Below, one piece after another: positions 15,039 to 22,022 of a stretch of DNA of 43,018 nucleotides. Made by a program: the position numbers and the translations under genes. How positions within the stretch are numbered: the stretch's first letter is position 1; every line of letters begins with the position of its first letter. The notes under the pieces are model-generated. The model ran no database searches and was not told the origin of the DNA. It saw only the letters and a program-made list of their open reading frames with translations. The stretch is from a virus. Where the stretch lies: the IMG/VR virus record IMGVR_UViG_3300036398_002478, positions 1-43,018 of that record. One strand, written 5' to 3'.

Positions 15039-16358
15039 ATGCACGCCATCGGCTACGCCCGCGTCAGCAAGGACGACCAGGCGGACAGCCTCCCAGCCCA
15101 GGTCAGCCGCCTCGAAGCCGCCGGCTGCGCCTGGGTAATCACCGACATCGAGACCGGCCGCAGCACCGATCGGGATGGCCTGCTGGAGGTCATGGCGATG
15201 GTGCAGGCCGGCGACGTGGCCGAGCTGCTGGTGACCCGCGTGGACCGGCTGGGCCGTGACGCGGCCTACACCGATGCCCTGCTGGCCCAGTGCGAACAGC
15301 AGGGCGTCTCCGTCAGGGCCCTGGACGGCGGCGCGATCGAGACGGCCACGCCCCAGGGGTTCCTGATGGCCAGGCTGCAGACGGGCCTGGCGGAGATGGA
15401 ATCGAGGATGCTGAGCCTCAGGCTGCGGCGACAGTTCGCCGTCTACCGCGCCGAGGGCCGCCACCTGCGCCGGCGCAAACCGTTCGGCTACCAGGCCGGG
15501 CCGGGCCATCGGCTGCAGCCGCACCCTGAGCAGTGGCCCCAGGCGCTGCGTGTGCTGCGGGATCTGAAACGGCTCGGGAGCTTTGCGGCGGTGAGCCGAT
15601 CGATGCCGGAGTGGTGCGACTGGACGCCGGCCGCCACCAACCTGCAGGCGTGGTTCGTCAACCCGGTCATCCGCGGGCACATCGGCCACCAGCTGGACCG
15701 TAAATCAGGCAAGGGATGGGGCCAACGGTGGGGGGAGATTCTCTACGACCAGCACCCTGCGCTGATCAGCGAACAGGACTGGCGGGAGCTTGCCGATCTG
15801 CTGCGGCGGCCGACCAACCGATTCAGGAACACTACCAGCCCCGAGGTGGCCCATGCACTCACGGGCCTGCTCCGCTGCAGATCCTGCGGCCATTTGCTGC
15901 GGCGGAACACCTCGAATGGCGTGGCCTGGTGGCGGTGCAGGCACCGGCTCTGCGCAGCCCGGGGTGGCGCCAGGGAGGATCGGATTCTGCCAGTGGTGAT
16001 CGATGCCTGCGTCGCTGAGGCCGGCCGCCTGGCGCAGCTGCTGGCTGAGCCCAAGGCCCAGGATCCGGCAGTGGCGGCAATGGCCGACGAGCTGGAACTG
16101 ATGGAGCGAATGGCCGCACGCAACCCCGAGAACCGGGCAATGGCGGCAGCGGTGGCAGAGCAGCGCCAGCGGATCGAGGCGCTGCGGAGGGTGGAGCGGT
16201 CGGCGGTGGATCCGGCGGCCTATCGGGCGATGCAGGATCCGCGATTCTTCACCTCAGGTTCGCCACAGGACCAGCGAACTGTGATGCAGGCCGTTCTTCG
16301 ATCGGTAACGGTGGGGGAACGTGGCGGCCCGATCGAACCTCTTCCTCGTAGCTGCTGA
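15039..16358 (+). CDS. Large serine recombinase (phage integrase, XisF-like)
   Basis: 439 aa, ATG at 15039. Resolvase domain with the catalytic serine in YARVS (S10, R8) and the TRVDRLGRD motif (D69, R70, R73). Then the Recombinase domain (RRKPFGYQAG onward), a zinc ribbon (LRCRSCGHLL near 281-287, WRCRHRLC near 299-306), and a C-terminal coiled coil (ADELELMERMAARN...). The architecture is that of large serine integrases and of cyanobacterial element excision recombinases. It would insert and excise the phage genome at short attachment sites; excision would need a directionality factor, for which the divergent small gene is a candidate. Confidence 0.92.
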   Translation: MHAIGYARVSKDDQADSLPAQVSRLEAAGCAWVITDIETGRSTDRDGLLEVMAMVQAGDVAELLVTRVDRLGRDAAYTDALLAQCEQQGVSVRALDGGAIETATPQGFLMARLQTGLAEMESRMLSLRLRRQFAVYRAEGRHLRRRKPFGYQAGPGHRLQPHPEQWPQALRVLRDLKRLGSFAAVSRSMPEWCDWTPAATNLQAWFVNPVIRGHIGHQLDRKSGKGWGQRWGEILYDQHPALISEQDWRELADLLRRPTNRFRNTTSPEVAHALTGLLRCRSCGHLLRRNTSNGVAWWRCRHRLCAARGGAREDRILPVVIDACVAEAGRLAQLLAEPKAQDPAVAAMADELELMERMAARNPENRAMAAAVAEQRQRIEALRRVERSAVDPAAYRAMQDPRFFTSGSPQDQRTVMQAVLRSVTVGERGGPIEPLPRSC

Positions 16359-16412
16359 GCATCGAGAGCAGAGCCTCGCGCACTGTCTTAGGGGGGCTGC
16401 ACTTCCGCATCC

Positions 16413-16901
16413 TCACCCCTCCACCACGTACAGATTGCAGTCCCGAGCGAACCCGGGGCCCTCAATGGCGGGATCAGGAAAGCCCATGCGGCATGGGTGC
16501 TCAGCGTCTGGGCCCCGCCACTCCCGGCAGCGTTCGCAGGATGGATCACCAGGCCCTGGGGCTGGCCGGTAGTTCTCGGGCAGCAGGTCGCGGTAGAGCA
16601 TGCCGGCGAAGATCTGCCGCACCGTTTCACCGCTGCAGCCGAACTGCTGGGCGATCGCCCGCAGGCTCATCGTGCCTTTGAGTGCGACTATTTCGGCGAT
16701 CTGCTGAGCGTTAAACCGCCTGAACCCGCGGCGGGTGTTGGATGCGCGGCGCCCGGGGATCGGTTCGCCGTCAATGTCGGACGCCCGGTGCTGGCAAGAG
16801 CCGCACTTCTTGCGGCGGTAGCGCTTGCCGTCGATCATGCGGCTGGCGATGACTGAGAACGCCATCGCCCCGCACTTTGGGCACTGCTGGCCTTTCTTCA
16901 C
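16413..16901 (-). CDS. Zinc ribbon plus HTH DNA-binding protein, about 162 aa
   Basis: I choose the GTG at 16901, which overlaps the previous stop (GTGA); the frame is open upstream to 16985. Zinc ribbon C7-x2-C10 and C33-x2-C36 (CPKCG..., KKCGSCQ), basic linker, then an HTH (AQQIAEIVALKGTMSLRAIA, FGCSGETVRQI) and a C-terminal Cys-rich tail (SCERCREWRG). The plan resembles InsA/transposase-type or regulator proteins. Last of the leftward small-gene group, convergent with the recombinase. Confidence 0.7.
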   Translation of the reverse strand: MKKGQQCPKCGAMAFSVIASRMIDGKRYRRKKCGSCQHRASDIDGEPIPGRRASNTRRGFRRFNAQQIAEIVALKGTMSLRAIAQQFGCSGETVRQIFAGMLYRDLLPENYRPAPGPGDPSCERCREWRGPDAEHPCRMGFPDPAIEGPGFARDCNLYVVEG

Positions 16902-17110
16902 GGCAGGATCGGCGATCGGGACAGGACTTGCTGCGGCACGGTCCATTCGAGGCCCTCGTAATCCACTACCACGTAGTGAGGCCACCCTGAGCGGCCATGG
17001 CCGAATGCGGCGGTGATCCTGGCGGCGAACTGTGGATGGCCAGCGATGAACACTTCGTCACCTGTGGCGAATCGCCAGGGGTTGGCGGTGAGGGTTGCGG
17101 TTAGAGCCAT
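16898..17110 (-). CDS. Small SH3/KOW-like protein, 70 aa
   Basis: ATG at 17110 overlaps the stop of the gene before it. Contains RFATGDEVFIAGHPQFAARI and HYVVVDYEGLEWTVPQQVL, short beta-strands with the GDxV start typical of SH3-barrel/KOW domains. No catalytic residues. Overlaps the zinc-ribbon gene by 4 bases. Confidence 0.6.
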   Translation of the reverse strand: MALTATLTANPWRFATGDEVFIAGHPQFAARITAAFGHGRSGWPHYVVVDYEGLEWTVPQQVLSRSPILP

Positions 17111-17334
17111 GCGCAGGATCTCCGAGAGAGGATGGTGATGGAGCTGGCGTCGGGATGCCGGCGCTCGGCGAACTGGTATGCCTGCTGGCGGGACACAGCC
17201 CGGATGGTGCAGCGCATCGGCTGACGGCAGGCGAAGGTGATCTCCACAGGCCAGTGAACGGCCTCCGGTGCAGCGGTGCGGGTGATGCCCTCGCCAGCGG
17301 ACTGGCAGGCGTCGTCGTCTGGGGTGAAGGTCAT
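17101..17334 (-). CDS. Hypothetical protein, 77 aa
   Basis: ATG at 17334 in the stop of the DnaJ-zinc-like gene (ATGA); stop TAA at 17103-17101. Sequence MTFTPDDDACQSAGEG... then beta-rich VHWPVEITFACRQPMRCTIR and SRQQAYQFAERRHPDASSIT. No family recognised. Coupling on both sides supports it. Confidence 0.55.
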   Translation of the reverse strand: MTFTPDDDACQSAGEGITRTAAPEAVHWPVEITFACRQPMRCTIRAVSRQQAYQFAERRHPDASSITILSRRSCAWL

Positions 17335-17693
17335 TGCTGGGCCTCCCCAGTGCCTTTGCACCGCTGGCACTCCCGGTAGCGGGTGCCCTCGGCCTTGCTC
17401 CAGCCCGCCCATGTCTGGCCAGTGCCTTTGCAGTCCCAGCATTTGCCGGTTTCGGCCTCGTAGGCAGTGGCGATAACCTGCAGTTCCGACCTGGTGATGA
17501 CCACCCGCCGACCCGAGCCTTTGAATCGTGGGCGACCTTTGCGGGGCCCTGAGCGATAAACGCCATCAGGAATGTCACCTGTGACAATTGAATCGCCGTC
17601 GCAGTTTTCCCATTTGTAGGCCTCCCATCCGTCGACGCCGACCTTGGCTTCGGCGGCCTTCATAATGTCGTCAATGCTGTAGTTGTATTTCAT
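17331..17693 (-). CDS. Protein with DnaJ-type zinc repeats, 120 aa
   Basis: ATG at 17693. N-terminal region MKYNYSIDDIMKAAEAKVGV, middle SGRRVVITRSELQVIATAY, and two C-terminal CxxCxGxG repeats (CWDCKGTGQ and CQRCKGTGE) spaced as in a DnaJ zinc finger. It probably binds one zinc and a protein or nucleic-acid partner. Starts in the stop of the upstream gene; both end with the same EAQQ peptide because each stop is formed by CAGCAATGA. Confidence 0.65.
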   Translation of the reverse strand: MKYNYSIDDIMKAAEAKVGVDGWEAYKWENCDGDSIVTGDIPDGVYRSGPRKGRPRFKGSGRRVVITRSELQVIATAYEAETGKCWDCKGTGQTWAGWSKAEGTRYRECQRCKGTGEAQQ

Positions 17694-18073
17694 TGCTGGG
17701 CCTCCAGTTCGGCGAGACGGTTGAGGGCGGCGGTGAGGTTTTGAATGTGGAAGCCGTCCACGGATGCACCGGGGAATCCGAGCCGGAGCACGTCAACCAC
17801 TGCGCTCAGCGCCTCCATCCCCTGCTCCGCCAGCGTCGGCGGTTCGGGGCGGCGGGCGGAGCGGAGATAGTCAACATCAACGCGGGAGAATCCTCTGGCC
17901 TCTAACCACTCACAGCACGCCTCCAGCTCCTGATCTGCGCCCCACTGAGCAGCCCTGTCGGCCATCACTGCGGCGACCGTCCCAGGCTTGGCATTGAGCG
18001 ATGTCTTTTCCATCGCTTCGTTGAGCCATTCTGTGAACAACTCCGGCGGCACCCTCACGGGATGATCAGCCAC
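17690..18073 (-). CDS. Hypothetical protein, 127 aa
   Basis: GTG at 18073, overlapping the previous stop by 8 bases; a longer upstream frame is Trp-rich and antisense-like and is not used. Mostly helical: ELFTEWLNEAMEKTSLNA, LEACCEWLEARGFSRVDVDY, ALSAVVDVLRLGF and a final IQNLTAALNRLAELEAQQ coiled coil. No family recognised. Confidence 0.55.
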   Translation of the reverse strand: MADHPVRVPPELFTEWLNEAMEKTSLNAKPGTVAAVMADRAAQWGADQELEACCEWLEARGFSRVDVDYLRSARRPEPPTLAEQGMEALSAVVDVLRLGFPGASVDGFHIQNLTAALNRLAELEAQQ

Positions 18074-18359
18074 GGCGCACCTCCACCTGCTGAATCCCCA
18101 CCTCCTGAACCAGCACCACGGCGCCAGCCACCATGCCCAGCAGGGCCAGCGCGGCGGCAATCACGGCTCGGCGACCGGCAGCGGCCTGGGCAGCAGCCGC
18201 AGCGCGACGGGCCTGGGCCTGACGAAGTGACAGAGCCAGCTGATCATTTCGCTTTGATGAAGAGAACTTCGGCAGTTGAATGACGTTGCTCGAAACATTC
18301 GCGGATCGTGTCCTGTGACCACCCCTTCGGAGCGATCCATTCGATGCTGTGCTGTTCAT
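18066..18359 (-). CDS. Small membrane protein with Ala-rich helix; start uncertain
   Basis: The C-terminal half is convincing: an Arg/Ala/Gln helix (SLRQAQARRAAAAAQAAA) followed by a membrane span (AVIAAALALLGMVAGAVVLV) and a short tail ending VEVRRG. The ATG at 18359 makes 97 aa but overlaps, in another frame, 116 bases of the 50-aa gene at 18244-18396. The only later start in frame is a GTG at the membrane span. Either a true overlap or a shorter protein from a non-standard start is possible. Confidence 0.4.
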   Translation of the reverse strand: MNSTASNGSLRRGGHRTRSANVSSNVIQLPKFSSSKRNDQLALSLRQAQARRAAAAAQAAAGRRAVIAAALALLGMVAGAVVLVQEVGIQQVEVRRG

Positions 18360-18396
18360 TGGTTTGGGTGTCGCGATAGATGATTTCGTAGGTCAT
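18244..18396 (-). CDS. Hypothetical protein, 50 aa
   Basis: ATG at 18396, TGA at 18246-18244. Sequence MTYEIIYRDTQTNEQHSIEW followed by IAPKGWSQDTIRECFEQRH and EVLFIKAK: a beta-beta-alpha-beta pattern of a small folded domain. It lies 3 bases after the stop of the gene at 18400-18708 in the direction of transcription, in the same leftward group. Confidence 0.55.
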   Translation of the reverse strand: MTYEIIYRDTQTNEQHSIEWIAPKGWSQDTIRECFEQRHSTAEVLFIKAK

Positions 18397-18399
18397 GGG

Positions 18400-18708
18400 C
18401 TAGAAGGCCTCCGTCGATTGCCCGACGAACTTCATGCACTCCCGCAGGTCCGCCAGCAGGTCGGCGGCGAGCTCCTTTGGCACGGCCTGGCCCGAGTCCC
18501 AGGCGTTGTCCGCCACAGCGCTGGCCGTGACCTTCACCGCATCGATCAGCCCCACCAGCAGGGGCATGAGGGGGCGGTTGCGCTCGCCGCAGTCGGGCAG
18601 TTCAATCAGGGAGTCCACGTGTGCCGGCAGCGCTTGGCGGGCGGCCTGAAGGATCAGGTCTGACAGTGCACCGTCGCACTCCAGGGGGGTGGGGTTGAGG
18701 GTCTGCAT
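18400..18708 (-). CDS. Hypothetical protein, 102 aa
   Basis: ATG at 18708, 5 bases after the coiled-coil gene. Helical throughout: ALSDLILQAARQALPAHVDS, a hydrophobic PLMPLLVGLIDAVKVTASAV stretch and LAADLLADLRECMKFVGQS. No family recognised; soluble helical bundle likely. Confidence 0.55.
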   Translation of the reverse strand: MQTLNPTPLECDGALSDLILQAARQALPAHVDSLIELPDCGERNRPLMPLLVGLIDAVKVTASAVADNAWDSGQAVPKELAADLLADLRECMKFVGQSTEAF

Positions 18709-18713
18709 GGCAG

Positions 18714-19706
18714 TCAGGCGCGTGTCCAGTCAACGCATACCGCCGGGTGCAGAGTGCCGGCGACAATCGCCGCGGCCACCTGCTCTCGGGTCATGCGGCC
18801 CAGTGCCGCCAAGATCGACAGCTCCAGGTCGGCAGCGCGCTTTTCGCGGGCCTCTTCGGCTTGCTGTTGGCGGCGGGCATCTTCGGCTTGGCGCTGAGCA
18901 TCGGCCTGCTCAGCAGCATTGGCTGCGGCAATCGCCATGCGCTCGCGTTCCTCGGCTTGCGCTTGCGCACGGCGTGCAGCTTCAGCAGCTGCAATGGCCT
19001 CTTGCTGGCGGCGTTCGGCTTCCGCTTCGGCCAGCATTGCGGCCTGGGCAGCCTGCCGCCGCTCAGCCTCAATCGCTTCCCGCCGGATGCGCTCAATCCG
19101 CTCAGCCTCCTCCCGTGCTGCCTTTTCCGCCCGGAGCTTTTCCAGTTCGGCACGCTCAGCCTCTTGAACCCGCAGGGAATCCCACAGGGACTGAAGTTTT
19201 TCGGTTGCTTCCAGCTTGCGGTTGGCGCCAGCGGTGGCGAACTCCTCCAAGGCGCTGGGGTCAATCGCGGCAAGCTGCGTCAGCCGGACCTGGGCTTCGT
19301 CGGCGGTGGTGACACCTTCCTGCAGCGCGGCGATGCGCTCCAGCACTGCCTTGTGCGCGTCGATGCGCGACTGTTCCTCGGCTTCCAGAACCTTGAGCTC
19401 TCGCTCATGGGGCTCGATCAGCCCTTGGACCGTTGCTTCCAGCAACTTGGCTGTTTCGTCCACTGCGCGGCCGCGCTCTAGGTGAACCGCCTTGGCGTCC
19501 TTGCGTACGCGCTCAATTTTGCCCTTGAGCTTTCGCAGTTGAGCGACCCAGCTGCGAGCTTGCTTGTTATCCCATTTGTCGCGGTAGTCGAACTCATTTC
19601 CTTCTGCCTGTTCGGTGGCAAAGGCGATGTCGGCCGCCAGGGCGTCCCAGCGGCTTAGGGCCGAAGTCTCGGCGACATCCGGGAGGGTGGCTAGTTCGGC
19701 GGTCAT
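18714..19706 (-). CDS. Long coiled-coil protein, 330 aa
   Basis: ATG at 19706, 24 bases after the -10 box of promoter copy 4; a TTG at 19730 would overlap that box and is rejected. N-terminal domain with WDALAADIAFATEQAEGNEF and DYRDKWDNKQARSWVAQL, then an unbroken Glu/Arg/Ala coiled coil (about residues 70-300) and a short C-terminal helix (RMTREQVAAAIVAGTLHPAV). Resembles the phage DUF1351-type coiled-coil proteins often found next to recombination genes. First gene of the leftward small-gene group, divergent from the sigma factor. Confidence 0.7.
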   Translation of the reverse strand: MTAELATLPDVAETSALSRWDALAADIAFATEQAEGNEFDYRDKWDNKQARSWVAQLRKLKGKIERVRKDAKAVHLERGRAVDETAKLLEATVQGLIEPHERELKVLEAEEQSRIDAHKAVLERIAALQEGVTTADEAQVRLTQLAAIDPSALEEFATAGANRKLEATEKLQSLWDSLRVQEAERAELEKLRAEKAAREEAERIERIRREAIEAERRQAAQAAMLAEAEAERRQQEAIAAAEAARRAQAQAEERERMAIAAANAAEQADAQRQAEDARRQQQAEEAREKRAADLELSILAALGRMTREQVAAAIVAGTLHPAVCVDWTRA

Positions 19707-19729
19707 AGGCGAGTGGTGCAGACCTGCCA

Positions 19730-19759
19730 ATCGTACCGCTTAGGTTCCGGTTCTGCACC
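19730..19759 (-). promoter_or_regulatory. Conserved 30-bp promoter block, copy 4 (divergent with sigma gene)
   Basis: Read leftward: GGTGCAGAACCGGAACC then GGTACGAT, with TACGAT at 19735-19730, 24 bases before the ATG at 19706. The first 17 bases are identical to copy 3. A rightward TATGAT -10 for the sigma gene (19760-19765) abuts the block, so both genes probably share its regulator. Confidence 0.75.
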
Positions 19760-19765
19760 TATGAT
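19760..19765 (+). promoter_or_regulatory. -10 box of the sigma-factor gene
   Basis: TATGAT 27-32 bases before the GTG start, abutting the conserved block. No good -35 at standard spacing, which suggests activation or an unusual sigma. Confidence 0.5.
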
Positions 19766-19791
19766 GGAGCAGATCCGTCAAAATTCGTCCG

Positions 19792-20862
19792 GTGCCGGCC
19801 AGCTCCAACCAGTCCTGGTGGCTTGACAGCATCGGGCGCATCCCCCTGCTCACCCCAGCCGAGGAGATCGAACTCGGCACAGCGATCCAGCGGTGGCAGC
19901 AGCACCCCGACCCGTGCCCACCAGGGATCCGGCGCCGCGGCCAGCGGGCCCGTGATCGGTTCGTGAAGGCGAATCTGCGGCTGGTGGTGGCCTACATCAG
20001 CAAGCGTTGCCACAGGCTCACCCGGTCCTTCGACCGCGAGGATCTGACCCAGGCGGGGAACATGGGCCTGATCACCGCGGCCGAGCGGTTCGATCCGGCG
20101 AAGGGGTACCGGTTCTCCACCTACGCCTATTGGTGGATTCGGCAGGCCATCAACCGCCACTGCGACACCACCGGCCGCGCCATCGCCATCCCCGGCAGCC
20201 ACTGCCAGCACCTGGCGAAGCTCGGCCCGATCACCCGGCGGCTGGAGCGGGAGCTGAACCGCACGCCAACGCAGGCGGAAATCGCCGCAGAGCTGGGCGT
20301 CTCGCTGCGGGTGCTGGAGCAGGTGATCGAAAACGGCCGGCCGGTGGCCTCGCTGGATCAGGTCGTGACCGATGACGGGCTAGAGCTGGGCAGCCTGTGC
20401 GCCACCTACGACCGCTCACCAGAAGATGAAGAGGAACAGCGTGAACGCTGGCGGCAGGCGGAGCAGCTGCGTGGCCTGATCGCCAGGTTGGCGCCGCAGG
20501 ATCGCAGGTTGTTGTCCCTGGCCTGGGGCCTCGACGGGGTGGAGGTACCGCGGCCTGAGCTGGCCCAGCAGGAGGGGCTTTCGACACGGGCGCTGGAGGT
20601 GCGGCTGGAGCGGCTGCAGGCGTCGCTGGCGTCGCAGTCGGTGCAGTTGGTACTGGTGGCTGTGGAACGGGGGACGGTGGAGCCGAGGGATCGGAGCAGG
20701 CGGCGCCGCGAGCGGCCTGATCAGCTGGTGCTGGTGCCGGTTGAAAGGGTGAAGCCCGCGTCACCGGCGCTGCGCAGAGCTGGGGGATTCCCTCGGAACT
20801 GGGTCTGCCTCGGCGATCGGCTGCGGGTCGCTGCTGCTGGGGGGGAGTTGGTGAATGAGTGA
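19792..20862 (+). CDS. Sigma-70 family RNA polymerase sigma factor
   Basis: 356 aa from a GTG at 19792; nearby ATGs are out of frame. Region 1.2 (IPLLTPAEEIELGTAIQRW), region 2.1-2.4 (ARDRFVKANLRLVVAYIS, FDREDLTQAGNMGLITAAER, FSTYAYWWIRQAI, with intact -10 recognition and melting residues), region 3 (RTPTQAEIAAELGVSLRVLE), region 4 (LIARLAPQDRRLLSLAWGLD...LSTRALEVRLERLQASL). An extra C-terminal tail of about 70 residues rich in Arg and Val follows region 4. The LLTPAEEIELG and YAYWWIRQAI forms are those of cyanobacterial group 1/2 sigma factors. It would redirect host RNA polymerase to phage promoters; the four conserved blocks are candidate targets. Confidence 0.9.
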   Translation: MPASSNQSWWLDSIGRIPLLTPAEEIELGTAIQRWQQHPDPCPPGIRRRGQRARDRFVKANLRLVVAYISKRCHRLTRSFDREDLTQAGNMGLITAAERFDPAKGYRFSTYAYWWIRQAINRHCDTTGRAIAIPGSHCQHLAKLGPITRRLERELNRTPTQAEIAAELGVSLRVLEQVIENGRPVASLDQVVTDDGLELGSLCATYDRSPEDEEEQRERWRQAEQLRGLIARLAPQDRRLLSLAWGLDGVEVPRPELAQQEGLSTRALEVRLERLQASLASQSVQLVLVAVERGTVEPRDRSRRRRERPDQLVLVPVERVKPASPALRRAGGFPRNWVCLGDRLRVAAAGGELVNE

Positions 20863-20899
20863 CCCGCCTGTTTGGGCATCGCTGAGAGGCCTGGCGGGT
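20862..20899. terminator. Possible bidirectional terminator after the sigma gene
   Basis: ACCCGCC (20862-20868) pairs with GGCGGGT (20893-20899) across a 24-base loop, between convergent genes. There is no clear T-run on either strand, so it is weak. Confidence 0.3.
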
Positions 20900-20914
20900 G
20901 TTGCTGGGGTCAGG

Positions 20915-21253
20915 CTACAGCAACCGCTCGATGCGCTGCAGCTCGTCGCGGGCCTCTTCCTGGCTCAGGCCGCAGTCGAAGCAGTCGGATTCGTCGATGG
21001 CCGCCGGAGGCTCACCCTTCCTCGCTTGCAGCCGCTTGAACGCCGCCTCGCTGATCACCACCGGCGGCGGGCTGGTGAAAAGAGCCGCCGCCAGCCGCTT
21101 CTTCAGCGCCTGGCGATCTTCCAGCAGCCTGTGTATCAACTCGGCTTCCGTCATGCCGGCATACAGGGCGTGACGGGCGAGCCCGTCTCTGTGCGCCCAG
21201 TCGCCCAGCGATTCGCGACTGACTCCGCGTGACGTTGGCTTGTAGCTCCTCAT
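20915..21253 (-). CDS. Hypothetical protein, 112 aa
   Basis: ATG at 21253 in the previous stop (ATGA). Begins MRSYKPTSRGVSRESLGDWA; a helical core TEAELIHRLLEDRQALKKRL, then VVISEAAFKRLQARKG and an acidic Cys pair (DCFDCGLSQEEARDELQRIE). No family recognised. Convergent with the sigma gene. Confidence 0.55.
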   Translation of the reverse strand: MRSYKPTSRGVSRESLGDWAHRDGLARHALYAGMTEAELIHRLLEDRQALKKRLAAALFTSPPPVVISEAAFKRLQARKGEPPAAIDESDCFDCGLSQEEARDELQRIERLL

Positions 21254-21483
21254 TCCTGATCTCCTGATGATGGTGTGCGTGATTTCTGGCGCTGCCTCGC
21301 CACCCTCTCCCGGTTCCACTCCCTGGCAGCTGGCGATCGTTTCCAGCACCGGGAGCACAGGGGCGCCGTGCGGTTGCTGATCACGGTGCGGCCGCACTGG
21401 GGGCAAGTGGGTAGGGCGGGGAGATCACCAGCCAGGCGGAGGCGATGGCGGGCGGTTTTGTCGCGGCTGGGTTGGCGGGGCAC
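21250..21483 (-). CDS. Small zinc-ribbon protein, 77 aa
   Basis: GTG at 21483 sharing one base with the previous stop (TAG). Basic N-terminus, a zinc ribbon CPQCG...CSRCW (about residues 27-46), and a basic tail (REWNRERVARQRQKS). Likely nucleic-acid binding. Coupled to its neighbour by ATGA. Confidence 0.6.
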   Translation of the reverse strand: MPRQPSRDKTARHRLRLAGDLPALPTCPQCGRTVISNRTAPLCSRCWKRSPAAREWNRERVARQRQKSRTPSSGDQE

Positions 21484-21674
21484 TAGGAAGGACCGAGCAG
21501 TGCCGTGAGCTTGTCCCGCAGCTCGATTGCCTTCTCCCGAGAGAAATAAGCGTCTGCCAAGAACTGCCCTTTGCGGACTCGACCTAGTACAACTTCATCG
21601 TCATCCGCGAGGCGAACTTCTAGAGGTTCGTCAAACCCTCTGATGCGAGCTTGCAGGTTGATTAGATCGTCCAT
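21483..21674 (-). CDS. Hypothetical protein, 63 aa
   Basis: ATG at 21674; upstream extension is antisense-like and not used. Sequence MDDLINLQARIRGFDEPLEV, LADDDEVVLGRVRKGQFLAD, then a helix KAIELRDKLTALLG: a small beta-barrel plus helix. No family recognised. Confidence 0.55.
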   Translation of the reverse strand: MDDLINLQARIRGFDEPLEVRLADDDEVVLGRVRKGQFLADAYFSREKAIELRDKLTALLGPS

Positions 21675-21729
21675 GGCTGTCGTTGCGGCGGGTAAGTGCC
21701 GGATAGGCTCCGGCGGGCCGTGGGGTGGG

Positions 21730-21924
21730 TCAGATGATCTGAACGAAATCGCCGTCCTCGAACATCCGAACGACCCAGCCGCGGCCGTTGTGGAAGAGGT
21801 CAAAGGTCTCACCGGGGCAGGCGGTTTCGATCGCGACGGCGAGAGTCTCTTCGGCGCGGGCTTTGCCGGCTTCGTTGTCGCGGTAGATGGTGGAGGAGTA
21901 GCCGATTTTTTCGAGGCTGAGCAT
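21730..21924 (-). CDS. Hypothetical protein, 64 aa
   Basis: ATG at 21924. Alpha/beta pattern: MLSLEKIGYSSTIYRDNEAG, helix ARAEETLAVAIETA, strands TFDLFHNGRGWVVRMFEDGD. No family recognised. It has its own well-formed promoter and a palindromic operator upstream. Confidence 0.55.
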   Translation of the reverse strand: MLSLEKIGYSSTIYRDNEAGKARAEETLAVAIETACPGETFDLFHNGRGWVVRMFEDGDFVQII

Positions 21925-21941
21925 GGCTGGCGAGTGGTGGT

Positions 21942-21995
21942 GAACCGTTCCCGGTTCGGTCCCCTCACTGTAACCCGTGGGGCACACCCTGGCAA
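21942..21995 (-). promoter_or_regulatory. Promoter with palindromic operator upstream of the 64-aa gene
   Basis: Leftward TTGCCA (21995-21990), exact 17-base spacer, TACAGT (21972-21967), then a perfect inverted repeat GAACCG-4 bases-CGGTTC at 21957-21942 lying just after the predicted start site. A repressor bound there would block elongation. The GAACCGGGAAC half recalls the GAACCGGAAC core of the 30-bp blocks. Confidence 0.6.
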
Positions 21996-22022
21996 CCCAT
22001 CACCGGGTCAGTTCACACATCG

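Noticed and set aside
14943-15689. 248-codon minus-strand frame opposite the recombinase
   Set aside because: The recombinase frame has catalytic motifs; the opposite frame has none and covers the divergent control region.
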